Assembly: GCA_012064385.1 (NCBI GenBank)
Contig: QRDG01001987.1
Span: forward strand, 124,001 to 188,000
Source of the DNA: Puccinellia tenuiflora
Lineage: Eukaryota > Streptophyta > Magnoliopsida > Poales > Poaceae
Length of the DNA stretch: 64,000 bases
Direction of reading: 5' to 3'
Each line of letters starts with the position of its first letter. Positions within the stretch are counted from its first letter, which is position 1. Shown piece by piece: positions 43,936-54,734 of this stretch. The translations under genes were made by a program, and so were the position numbers. The notes under the pieces were generated by a model, which ran no database searches, was not told the DNA's origin, and worked only from the letters and a program-made list of their open reading frames with translations.

Positions 43936-45100
43936 GTTTTCATGAGGAGTTTAGCCAAGAAGAAGGACCAGAGTCAATGGAAATGTTCTGAGGATGTAAT
44001 AAATGCAACTAGTTATATGTAAGTGGAAGAATAAGTACTGTGATGTAAGAGTGGTGTAATGTCGATGCAATAACCACAATTTGTAAGTATGAATGAAGCG
44101 TGTGGCGACTCTAGTCCGCGAAACCTGTTTTGAAAATTATATATTGCTGTGAAGCCTGTTCGTCATATCAGGGATGAAGACATGGCACTGATATGGACAC
44201 GCACAGACGACATGGAAAGCATGTTTCCCAAGGAGAGGGATCACCAAAGAAGCTTTAGCTTGTGAGCTAGCGCGTGTAGTAGTTTCCGTAACCCCATAGT
44301 TTGAAGAATCGATAGTTTAGTTCAGGTTGTCTTACAGACTGGAAACATTCTGTTAGACATGTGAGATCGACCGAGAGTTAGCTTACGAGATTCTCCAAAC
44401 CAAGTACAAGGTAATGAATTGAGTGCGATGTGGAGTAGCTACCATGACGACTACTCATTTCATTCGCCTTGCTATGAGGAATGGTAAATCTGAGTGACAT
44501 ACCTATAAGAGAGACGACGTGGATAAGCCTGAACCAGTGGAATATTACAACCCTATGTGAGGCAAATGTTGCCGAAAACGTAATATATCCGGGGAGGATA
44601 AACCACAACTTTTGTGAAGAAGAAGAGATCCAACAATGAAAGTTTTGACCCACCATGAGAGTTTCGTTAGAATTGACGCTTTGTTTGCAATGAAGGATGC
44701 CAACCTAGAGAAGAAAGATTGCCTAAGACATCACATGGATGGAAGACATAATATTTCAAGCCATCTTGAAGAGACACCCGCCTATTGGAAGTGAAGCTTA
44801 CGCTATATGGATTTTAAAGTATCAACCAAGGATGAAAAGAATCACCAAATGCTCAAAAAGAGCTGATACATGCTATATATATGGAATAAGGGTGATAAAG
44901 CAAAACTTAAATAGTCGAAGATAAAACTTGACCCAACAAGGAGTCATGAATCACCCGATGACCTGTTCGAAATCAAGACTTCAAGACTGCCTACAAAAGT
45001 TTCTTTTAAGGGTGGTAGCCCACCCAGTTGCCAAAAACCCTGAGATCCGAACCCATCTTTCTTTCTAGCCTCTCCGAATCTCGGGGACGAAATTCTTTTT
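43936..45100 (+). other. T non-coding region between gag-protease and PPT
   Basis: About 1.2 kb without any RT, RNase H, integrase or chromodomain motif on either strand. It is A/G-rich with many short frames. In an autonomous relative about 3 kb of pol would be here, so pol has been lost or replaced. Confidence 0.7.
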
Positions 45101-45113
45101 AAGGGTGGTAGGT
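45101..45113 (+). other. T polypurine tract
   Basis: AAGGGTGGTAGGT immediately precedes the 3' LTR start TGTAACATCC at 45115. Confidence 0.75.
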
Positions 45114-45114
45114 T

Positions 45115-48100
45115 TGTAACATCCCAAATTTTGGAATATTGTAAAAATCACAAAAATTTAAAACTTTTAATAATAATTAGATAAAGTCTCCAAAAATCAA
45201 GAAAAGCTTTTATAGAAGATTGTTTTGACATCTTCAAAGTTATATTTTAAATTAAACATTCCTTTATTTTCCAATCTCAACTTTAAAGTCTTGGAAATAA
45301 AATATTTAAATGGGGTTTTCAAATAGTATTTCCCCCTTTCGTTTATTGTTTTAAAATAAATAATATGGGGATATTATAAACCCTATTTCATTTGTGGAAA
45401 TATTTTAAATACTTTTCCAAGCTTTGTTTTATAAAAATGTTTTATCTTAAATTATTTTAATATGAAAATGAGCTATCATTTTGAATGATATTACTCATAT
45501 TATCCTCTGGTTTTTAATTAAATATTTTGGGATATTTATAAACCTTAATTTGGAAATTTCCCAAATAGCCATATAAGGCAAATTTGACCAAAAGGGTATT
45601 TTGATAATTTTGTTTTGACCAAAAATAGTTCCAAAATGTCTATTTTGACTATTTGGAATTTTACAAATTTTTACAAATTTATTTGACTTGATTTGGAGGC
45701 CTAATTCAAAAGTTATAAAAGAAAACAGAAAAAGGAAAAAGAAAAAGGAAATACCTGACAGGTGGGACCCACCATGACGTCATCGTCTTCAATCTCCACC
45801 ACGGCCGTTTCTGCCCGATCCTCTCCCATCTTGATTGCGGCCGATTGAAGGCACCCCTGGCCTCCCCGATCCCTCCCCCTTAAAGCCCTCTCCCTCCTCT
45901 CTCTTTGCTCCCTCGTTTCTCTCCCCGACGCCGCCAGGCCGTCTCGCAAAAGCTCGCCGGAGTTGTGCTCGGCCGCCACCGTTCGAGGTCGATTCCGGCG
46001 AAGCCAAAGGTTTCTGCCGCCCCCCTTTGGCCTCTCTTTGTTCCCCTCTTTCTCGCACACCTCGTGATGCCTTTCTTCCCCTCCCAGGTGCAGCAAATCG
46101 ACGAGGAGGAGGTCGACCGAAGCTCACCGGTGCGCCGCAAGCCTCCGTCCGCGTCCCGCCGCCACAACTGGACGATTTTGACGACACCGTCTACCCCATT
46201 GTGCTCGCCTCGCCGCACCGAACGCCGTCGTCATCGTCCCAAGCACGGGGGAGCTCTGGAGTGAGCAAATCGTCCACGACAGAGCCGCCGGTCGCCGTCC
46301 GCTCCGTCTCCGGTGACCAACCGTGCCGCCGGTAGCAAACCCTAAAATCGCGACCATCCGATCCGATCTCAACGGCCTCGTTTAGATCGAGCCGACCGAA
46401 CCGGTACGGCTAAGCCGAGCCGAGCCGCAGCTCAAGCCCGGCTCAAGTCGAGCCCAACCAATCGCTACCAGCCACGTGGCCAACCTTTTTCTGGGATTGT
46501 TTCCCGAATAAGTATAAAATGGCCTTTTTGCAGAAAAGACCCTATATCTTCAAACCTTCATATCTTTTAAACCATTTGGCCAAATTTAGCAAACTTTATA
46601 TTTTTGAAAAGCTCTGGACTTGTAGAATCTTTTGGCACTGTTAGTTTTCAGTATAAAAAATCCAAATTTATTCAAATTTCAAATGAGTCATTTGAGTAAA
46701 TTTGACATAGTTTTAAATCTATAAGTCCAAATTTTGCAAATAAAATATTTCCAGAAACCTTGGAATGTGTGTAACACTATTCCACTGATAGAAAATATTT
46801 TGGGGTAGTATTAAGGTGTTATAGAAAATTGAGACTCAAATTGGGTATTTTTGTTATAGTTTTATTTCTATAAAACATTTTAATTTGTTTTCTTTTAGAA
46901 AACTTCCTCAAATAGTTGTCTTTGTCCAGAGAGACCAAAACCATGCCTAGCTACTCTTTTTGAAACATAAACATTGAAAGTGTGCCAAAGGCTATTGAAA
47001 TGTTAATGTTTTGTAAACCATAGTTTCAAAATGTTTTAAAACTCTTGACCAACTTTCTTGTGTGATCACCTTGATCAAGACCAATCTTTAGAACCTTTGT
47101 AACACCCCTGCAACCTATTCAATTTTGAATTGTTCAAATTTGAATTGAGACCAACCCTTGACCAAATGGCACACCTCAAACCTAAATGCATTGATTCTTT
47201 TTGCATATGGAATCATGTATTGAAACTTGGACCACCAACCTAGATATGTTTGTTTCTATCCATGTTTGTTGTTATGTTTGTTTCTTTGGATTGTTGTATC
47301 ATTGCTTATTGCCATATGTTTGTATTGTATAGATTGAACGGAGAGCTATGAGCTACGTTGAAAAAGAGTGTGTGAGCAACGACAAGTTCGAAAAGGCAAG
47401 TGCATACACCTTTCATGAAAGACCTACTATTTTATTATATATGCATTGTAGACTATTTCAGTAGTATGCATGATAGGTGTAGTACTATATTGCTATGCAG
47501 ACCTGTTTAGTATATCACCCTTTATTCCTGTTGATTTAGGAACCCATTCACTTGGTAGAGGTTAGAACTGCAATGCTGAAATGTTTTATTGTAGTATGAA
47601 AGGATAAAAACTCTACTAAGTTAATGAACTACCTGGGTGGCAATTGGTTTTGCTCTGTTGGTGGGTCAAAGTTGAGTGGCTGCTCAGAGCCATTTCCATG
47701 GTTATACCTGAGTACGTGCACTTGTGAACGGCCAGCCAGGAACAAAGTGATTTAAGTCACTCCAAGTTTAGTTTGCTTCCAGTGCAGCCACTTGATATTA
47801 TGGCTCTGTCTTGACTAAGTAAGTTCTAGGAACCTGATTCCGGCAGATTTCAGCTGATGAACCCCTGGTATGGGTCTTCCCAGAGGAACAGGGGACTGTT
47901 TCCCAAAGGTCTCGTCTTCATATTCACCTTTCCTTTTCACTTCAAGAAGGTCAAGGACAGAATGGGTTGATGAAGTCTCGTGGTGAAAGTGCACAACCTC
48001 TCGAGAGTGTAAAACTATGATCATAGCCGTGTCCCCGGTTACGGACAATTCTGAGCAGCTGGACAAGGATGTCGATGGAAAATCTCCTCATTCCAATTTC

Positions 48101-48659
48101 ATAAATAAAATTTGATGGGTGAACAAGAGTAGAAGAGACACTGGTTTTCATGCCGGTTCGTCTAATAGAAAGTTGAGAAATGAAAAAGCTTTATGAAAAG
48201 TAGGACAAAATTGGCTTTATGCAATAGCCTTTAACTCCACCAGCCAAACATGCATATAGATTTAGACTTGCCATTTTATATTCCACCAAAGTATCACTTG
48301 CCGGCCTGTCACAAGGTATTGACCCAAATTCCCTGGGCTGCAACGTTAATGTTGCAGGTTATTACGATGATGAGTGAGGACGTCTAACTTTCGAGCTTGC
48401 AACCAACATGTATGCCAGTGGCACATGAAGATGATGAAGCTCTCTGTGCTACTTATGTTTCCGCTGCCAAACTTTGCATTCAAGCTAGCCTTTGGCTATG
48501 CAATTTGTAAAGAATATTTTATTTATGGATCTCGCGATGTAATAACTATTTGACATTGATGCATGGTATTACATCTATTTGTGAATTGCTATCCATACTC
48601 GATCCAGTGAATAGCATATTTCACAGAATGTCATTTCTTTTCTAAGCAAGGGCGCTACA
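45115..48659 (+). repeat. T 3' LTR
   Basis: 3545 bases. It agrees with the 5' copy over nearly its whole length, apart from scattered substitutions, a small duplication of 'ttacaaattt' near 45660 and the 83 bases missing from the 5' copy. It is followed by TCCGG. Confidence 0.92.
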
Positions 48660-49480
48660 TCCGGCCCCAGGCCGAAAGTTCCCGTACCTAACACCAGAAG
48701 TTCTGGCCCCTCACTGCCCCAACGGCCAGAATTTATGGAGGGGTATAAATACCCCTCCACCTACCTTGGTTCATTTAGCTCTTGCAACTCTATCTCCTCC
48801 ATTACAAGCAAAAGCTCAAATCGAAGAGATCTCCCAATCCCTCCACCCAAACTCGTTGATCTTTAGAGGATTGAAGGAGAAGGCCCCGATCTACGTCTTC
48901 ACCAAGCCGTTCTTCATTTCCCCCTCATTCACTTGAGGGATTTAGTTTCTAGGGTTAGCTTGTGTTTTCCCTAGATTCATTTGCTTACTACTTGTTGTAA
49001 TCATGACAGATTTATTGATTTGGGAGCCCCCAATTAAGTTGTGGGTTTGTGCCCCAAGAATGTTGTAAAGGCTCCGGATTCCGCCTTGAAGGATTCCGAT
49101 AGTGGAAGGTGAATCGAACCCTTGTGATGAGGTTCATCGGAGAATAGGGTGAGGCCTTTTGAGGCATCTTGAGTAGGCCTTTGTGGCGAGCTCACACCCC
49201 TCCAACGAGACGTACTCCCTTAACAAGGAGGAACTCGGGAATACATCCTTGCCTCCGCGTGCTTCTACTTTCGGTTATCTCTATCCCTTAGTTGTCTTTA
49301 CTCGTATCGTTTTAATTGTCTAGTCGTAGTTGTTTGCTCATCATATAGGTAAATTAACCATAGTTGCATATCTAGAGATTTACCTTTGTGTCAAGCCTAA
49401 AATTGAAAAGGTATTAAAATTTGGTGTAGCACCTATTCACCCCCCCCCCCTCTAGGTGCCCATGCGATCCTTACACAGTG

Positions 49481-49905
49481 GCAGTCTGCTTTTCTAGGAA
49501 GCGATTTTCTTGTTTGTTTCTTTTGGTTTTCGTTGCACGTGAAGAAAAGCAAAAACATGTATGTGCTATCAACACACTAGTATATCATCACATTCTTAAA
49601 GTATTTTGGTTGTTGACATATGTGTTAACAACACACTAGTTTGTCATCACATTTCTACAGTATGTGTTATCAGTTATAAGCACACTAGTATATCATCATG
49701 TTTTTATGGTGTTTAATATCAAGATGAAACCAATTACAGGCAGCCTCTATAACAACATAATGTTTAGAGCAAGTCTACAAATTAAGGATGCACACAGCTA
49801 AAGAAACAAAGGAAAAAACAAAGACCCCCCCCCCCCCCGCGCCCCAAAAAAATATTTTTTAGCATTACTATCAGCATCCTTGTGATTTTCCAATTTTGTC
49901 CATAT
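49481..49905. repeat. Short gap with three imperfect direct repeats
   Basis: The phrase ACACACTAGTATATCATCAC recurs at about 49572, 49630 and 49680, spaced 50-58 bases. After it comes a run of C (about 49825-49838). No gene is seen. The stretch separates Z from A. Confidence 0.65.
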
Positions 49906-50993
49906 TGTCGTCGTGGTGAACAAACAAATGCCTGGGGTAGGCTTAAGTTGGGGCCGATGGACACTGGTGGAACCAGTGAGGGATGGTGCGTAGAATTACG
50001 CACACGGAATACACAAGCACACACACGATTTAACCAGGTTCAGGGCCCTCGTGAGGAGGTAAAACCCCTACTCCTGCATGTCTGACTGTATATGCTACGA
50101 ACTCGGGTTACAAAGGTGCTCCTCGAGCTGTATGAATTATGCCTGTATGTGGCAGCACTGAGTATGTCTCTAAATACCACTAAGTATGTCTCTAAGTCAA
50201 TGTTGATCTAGTGCTAAGTTATTCTAGATAGGAGAGCTACCAGAGAGCGAGGGGGAAAATGATCCCACCCGGGGCTGAGGACATCGATCCCCCTGGTGCT
50301 CCTTATAAAGGGTAGCCTAGGGGACAAGGGGGCCCCGCTGTACGGTGCTACGCTATGCAAGATACTATACACAACACTATACGTGAAATGACTACTGGGG
50401 TCTTGTCGCACTATTCCCAATAGTGCTGCACTATGCATGCACAATAGCCCGGCATGGCTACAGTGGCGCTTGTCTCCTCCTGGAAACATCTGTCTGCCTG
50501 GGAGCGAACGGTGTCGGTCTGAGCCAGGAGCGTCCCAAGACCGACATAGGGAGGCGAGGTAGCTGGCGAGGGGGAGCGGGCAGCGATGCCGGTCTGAGCC
50601 ATGGGCGTCCCAAGACCCGACATCGATGGAGAGTAGTTGATGAAGAGAACCGACATAGTCAGCGCCATCGATGGGCAACTATGTCGGTCATGGGGTGATG
50701 AAGTGCTGCGTGTGCCGGCCCGGGCGCGGGAGCGGAGAGTGAGCCGGCCGGGATAACCTGGCCAGCCGACATAGGCTATGTCGGCCTGGGTGATCCGGCA
50801 AGGGAGAATCGGCCCAACCGGGTTAGGGAATCCGACATAGGCTTATGTCGGCCCAGCGACTGGTATGTCGGCCTGGGCCATGCCAATGTCGGCCCAGGCT
50901 GCCCTCTTCTGCTTTTCCTTTATCTTATATTTATTTGCTATCTCTTCCTTCTAATATACCAATAAACCACCAACTCTGGGGTACCCGGGGTCA
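49906..50993 (-). repeat. A 3' LTR (left, complete, 1088 bp)
   Basis: It starts TGTCGTCG and ends GGGGTCA on the plus strand, so TG...CA. A TATA-like TTTATAAGG (minus) lies at about 50303-50311. The U3 part (50500-50993) is rich in 'atgtcggc' words. Over the first 135 bases it differs from the right copy at roughly 18 positions by eye. Confidence 0.8.
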
Positions 50994-51010
50994 ACCTCCC
51001 CCCCCCCACA
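50994..51010 (-). other. A polypurine tract
   Basis: On the minus strand, GTGTGGGGGGGGGAGGT abuts the LTR start TGACCCCGGG. A pure purine run in this place is diagnostic of the 3' LTR. Confidence 0.8.
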
Positions 51011-51239
51011 CTAGTCCCCGAGACTATGTGGGAATCGCAGATTCGCGCATAGGCTATCCCATTAAGGTATCACAGAGTTGACGCCAACATAGACACCGTC
51101 GAAACCGTCAATAGCCATCATGGGCAAAACAACTTCAAACTGCCTGCATGGGCATCATTATATTTTTGCTCATAGGGCATCCTATATAGCCTACCTGGGC
51201 TGAATTGATAGGTCTCCTTCTTGGGCACTTGCGATATGT

Positions 51240-51708
51240 CGGTTTTTAGCCATCCTGGGCATTTACCGAGATGTTATGTCGACAGCATTAGCTGAACCAA
51301 CAACTTGCCTGCATGGGCTGATTTGACACGCTGCCTTCATGGGCATATGTCATACACAGGTTTTTAGCTTTCTTGAGCTTTTACCGCAATGTTATATTGG
51401 CAGCATTAGCTGAACCAACAAATTGCCTGCATGGGTATACTTTATGTTGGTCGGATCACACCTGGATCTCGGACGAAAAGCAGACTTTAAGTCAGCCGGA
51501 CAAGCTATACCGACTTATACCCTGCATGGGCACTATCATACGTCGGTTTCTAGCCATCTTGGGCATTACCGGAATCATAGCCATCGTGGGCTGAATTTTC
51601 ATACGACATGCATGGGCACTATCATATATCGGTTTTTAGCCTTCTTGGGCATTTATCGAAATGTTATGTCGGCAGCATTTAGCTGAACCAACAACTTGCC
51701 TGCATGGG
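51240..51708. repeat. Tandem-like repeats in A internal region, block 1
   Basis: A roughly 78-base unit starting GGTTTTTAGCC and ending TTGCCTGCATGGG occurs at 51240, 51359 and 51630, with a partial copy near 51545. The shorter word GCCTGCATGGGC recurs about a dozen times from 51140 to 51890. Frames across it are not genes. Confidence 0.8.
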
Positions 51709-52000
51709 CTGCTTTGACATATTGCCTGTATGGGCTATGTCGGATTTTCTATAAAGCCTGCATGGGCTGAATCGACATGTTGCCTACCTGGGCAATGTCT
51801 CATCGACATATTGCCTGCATGGGCTATGTCGGCATCATATGCAGCCTGCGTGGGCTGAATCGACATTTTACCTACATGGGCTATGTCGGTTTATGGACGC
51901 GGTGTCCACCAGATTTTTGTTGGCATCTTGGACATGAAGTCCACCGGCTTTGCCGGCATACATGGCAAACCGAGATATGTGGTGATCCGACGTACTTGTC

Positions 52001-52280
52001 GATGCCATGATACTTGGCGATATGAAATAACGGATGATGCCATAATATTTGGCAAGCCGACAAAAGCGGCGATCAGAAATAGCTGACGATGCCATGATAA
52101 TCTGGCGATGCGAGATAATGGGTGATGCCTCAATATATTGGCGAACCGAAATAAACGGTGATCTGAGGTATGAGATGATACCGTGATACTCTGGCAAACC
52201 GAAATAAACGGCAATTCGGGAATACCGATAATGCCATGATACTTTGGGCGATTCGAGATAACCGATATAACCATGATTTT
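52001..52280. repeat. Tandem-like repeats in A internal region, block 2
   Basis: About six degenerate units of 45-60 bases containing GATGCCATGATA followed by 'tggcgat' and 'cgaaataa.cgg'. They produce a spurious 166-residue minus-strand frame at 51868-52368. Confidence 0.75.
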
Positions 52281-53780
52281 GGTGATGAATTTTCACTCGG
52301 TAATACCAATACCACCATACAATGTTAGTCCAAGCATATTTATAATGAGTATTTAACCTTAACAGCAACTCTACTGACAGATGAAATTAACTCTAGCATA
52401 TGACAGAATTTAACTCTAGCATCAAAACTATGCATAAACGTGCTGGCTCGGTCTCAACAGAGTCCCCGAGTTACTTTTCATTGGAGAAAATATAAAACTG
52501 ACTGGCCGGCCAGTCTCCGGGTCAAGACATCTCGCTCCCGGGGAAAACATCTAAGCAAGATAGGAAGGGGCAGTCCCCGAGTTACTTTTGAGGTTATCCT
52601 CTTGTGCTTGGTGCAAAAGCATACACGGTAATTACTTACGTTGCATTGTTGATGCGGATTTGAACGGAGAAGCGCAGGTTTTCCCAGACCCGGGCGTCCA
52701 AACGAAGTCGAAAACGAGCGAGACCTGCATGGGAAAAGCTAGGTTTTGCCCAGTCGTCCAACCAAATAGAGCCAACAGGTGCATAGTCGGCAGACTTTTT
52801 ATGTCAACATGGCATGTCGAATTTTCATCTCGGACATACTTATATTTTGACAGTCTATGCCAGATTTACATGTTGACATAATTTGCCAGTCTATCTCGGT
52901 AGTTATATGCCAGCTTTTATCTCGACCATGCTATCTCAGCTGGCCTATTTCCAGTCGACATATACATGTCGTCTCCCCCTTTTTTTAACTGGCACTCAGC
53001 CGACATGATATTTATGTCAGTACCACAAGACTCAACCGAGTAATCATCTTACTCGGTCAGGCTTTTTTATCGGCACATGACTCGATTTGAGTCCTTCTTT
53101 TACTCGGCGTGCGCACTCAGCCGACATGTATGTACCGACCGACATAATACTGCTGACACTTTCTATCTGGGCAGCTGACTTTTTTCAACCGACACATTCT
53201 AATCAGTCGGGATCCATCTCTCTTCTTTTCTTCTATTTATTAACTCGGCATGTATCTCAAAGCCGACACAAGCTTTTCTTTATAGCCTCTTACTTCTCTA
53301 CCTTATTCGGCAACGACACCACATCCTTCAGTGGCCGACATACACCACATCCTTCGGTGGCCGACATATCTCTTACTCGGCTTGCTCTTTCCTTCCTCAG
53401 CCGAGAGCTGCTCGCAGGCGTGCACGCATGCAGTGCGCGCCAGACACGCACGGATGCGGTCGACATGGGGCTGGACAATGGTGACAGCGTCGATGTAGAA
53501 CCACCGGGCTGAGCGGGAGAGACGGCACGGACGCCGCAGTCCCCGGGCGCAGGCACGGCGCCGGTGACGAAGAAAGTGTGAGCGCGCGGAGGCCATGTCG
53601 ATGTCAAGCCCCCGGGCCTCACTGGAGACGGCGAAAACGCCGCACCGGCATCGATGATGAAGAGGTTGGTGAAGCCGTCCCGAGAGCCGAACAGCGAACC
53701 CGGCCCGAGGAGCTCGCCGGAGTTGATGAAGAAAGTCCCGTCCGGAAGAAAACACCAGCCAGCGCCGCTGCTGGCCCCAT

Positions 53781-53791
53781 GGTGGGCGCCA
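53781..53791 (-). other. A primer binding site candidate
   Basis: TGGCGCCCACC on the minus strand, continuing ATGGGGCC, lies two bases from the LTR end at 53794. This type of PBS is common in Tat-like plant Gypsy elements. The exact tRNA was not determined. Confidence 0.7.
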
Positions 53792-53793
53792 AC

Positions 53794-54729
53794 TGTCGTC
53801 GTGGTGAATAGACAGATGCCATAGGATGGCTTAAGTTGGGGCCGATGGACGCTGTTGGTACCGGGGAGGGATAGCGCGTTGAAGAACGCACACGGAAGAC
53901 ACAAGATGAACACACGATATACCCAGGTTCAGGGCCCTCGTGGAGAGGTAAAACCCCTACTCCTGCTAATATGAGTGTATATGGATGAGAATCCGGGTTA
54001 CAGAGCTGCTCCTCGAGCTGTATGTGATGAACAAAGAAGAGCACTCTGCCTAGAAGAAGAAGAAGGAGCTCTAAGTCCTTGAGAAAGTATGATCCCCCGA
54101 GCCGATGATCGTGAGCGCCTCCCCCTGGTGTGCCTTATATGGGCTGGCACCCAGGGGACATATGGAGCCCACATAGTACAATACACTATACATTGAATTG
54201 ACCACTGGGGTCTCATCAAACTATTCACCAATAGTGCTGTACTACTGCTACGTAGGGCATGGGTGGCTCGTACGATGTCTTGTCTGCTTGTCTTCTCTTC
54301 TGGTGCCTGGCAGTGAACGATTCACCAATTCAATGTACAGTGTATTGTACTATGTGGGCTCCATATGTCCCCTGGGTGCCAGCCCATATAAGGCACACCA
54401 GGGGGAGGCGCTCACGATCATCGGCTCGGGGGCTCATACTTCCTGAAGGACTTAGAGCTCCTTCTTCTTCTAGGCAGAGTGCTCTCCTTTATTCATCACA
54501 TACAGCTCGAGGAGCACCTATGTAACCCGGATTCTCATCCATATACACTCAGACTAGCAGGAGTAGGGGTTTTACCTCCTCATGAGGGCCCTGAACCTGG
54601 GTATATCGTGTGTTCATCTTGTGTCTTCCGTGTGCGTTATTCAACGCGCTATCCCTCCCCGGTACCAACAGCGTCCATCGGCCCCAACTTAAGCCATCCT
54701 ATGGCATCTGTCTGTTCACCACGACGACA
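53794..54729. repeat. Large inverted repeat (palindrome) forming the right end of A
   Basis: The arm 53794-54200 is repeated in inverse orientation at 54326-54729, with a spacer of about 125 bases (54201-54325) that continues normal LTR sequence. The two arms differ at about 2 of the first 135 bases, far fewer than either differs from the left LTR. The arms include the TATA-like region (about 54133) and some 60 bases of U3 beyond it. Both outer ends of element A therefore carry the same LTR end. Confidence 0.85.
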
Positions 54730-54734
54730 CATAT

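Larger units (their letters stand above)
38347..48659 (+). mobile_element. Element T: non-autonomous Tekay/Del-like Gypsy element
   Basis: A 10.3-kb element with LTRs 38347-41806 and 45115-48659 (TGTAACATCCC...GCGCTACA), TSD TCCGG at 38342-38346 and 48660-48664, Met PBS, gag-protease and a PPT. The unusually long LTRs (about 3.5 kb) and the end phrase 'tcggggacgaaattctttt' before the PPT fit the Tekay/Del chromovirus group. RT, RNase H, integrase and chromodomain are absent. The two LTRs are very alike, so the insertion is recent. Confidence 0.92.
6709..49475 (+). mobile_element. Element Z: SIRE/Maximus-like Copia retrotransposon, host of the nest
   Basis: The domain order gag, protease, integrase, RT, RNase H defines Copia. 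A long gag, an initiator-Met PBS and an extra ORF between RNase H and the 3' LTR fit the SIRE/Maximus lineage. CAGTG is found at 6704-6708 and 49476-49480, directly outside the matching LTR ends. Z is plus-strand and about 42.8 kb long only because Y (12645-35019) and T (38347-48659) lie inside it. Without them, and allowing for a deletion at about 38090, it is roughly 10 kb. Gag and pol carry stops and frameshifts, so this copy is dead. The first bases of the 5' LTR read CA where TG is expected, so the 5' limit rests mainly on the duplication. Confidence 0.85.
38091..49475 (+). repeat. Z 3' LTR, 5'-truncated and interrupted by T
   Basis: The pieces 38091-38346 and 48660-49475 together match 6940-7924 of the 5' LTR. 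The first about 230 LTR bases are missing, together with the end of the third ORF, in one deletion at 38090/38091. The end reads CGATCCTTACA at 49475, against CGATCCTTTCA in the 5' copy. The TATA-like TATAAAT lies at about 48744. Confidence 0.85.
49906..54729 (-). mobile_element. Element A: non-autonomous Gypsy-like element with a palindromic right end
   Basis: The ends are TGTCGTCGTGGTGAA at 49906 and its reverse complement ending at 54729, flanked by CATAT at 49901-49905 and 54730-54734. A left LTR (49906-50993), a PPT and a PBS-like site next to a second LTR start (53794) set the minus orientation. The internal 2.8 kb is non-coding and built of degenerate tandem repeats. The right LTR does not run to its normal outer end. 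It switches at about 54325 to an inverted copy of its own inner part. No protein gene is carried. Confidence 0.75.

Noticed and set aside
51240..52280. Regular short repeats that could suggest a CRISPR array
   Set aside because: The genome is a plant, units are degenerate and of unequal length, the spacers are themselves repetitive, and they lie inside an LTR element.
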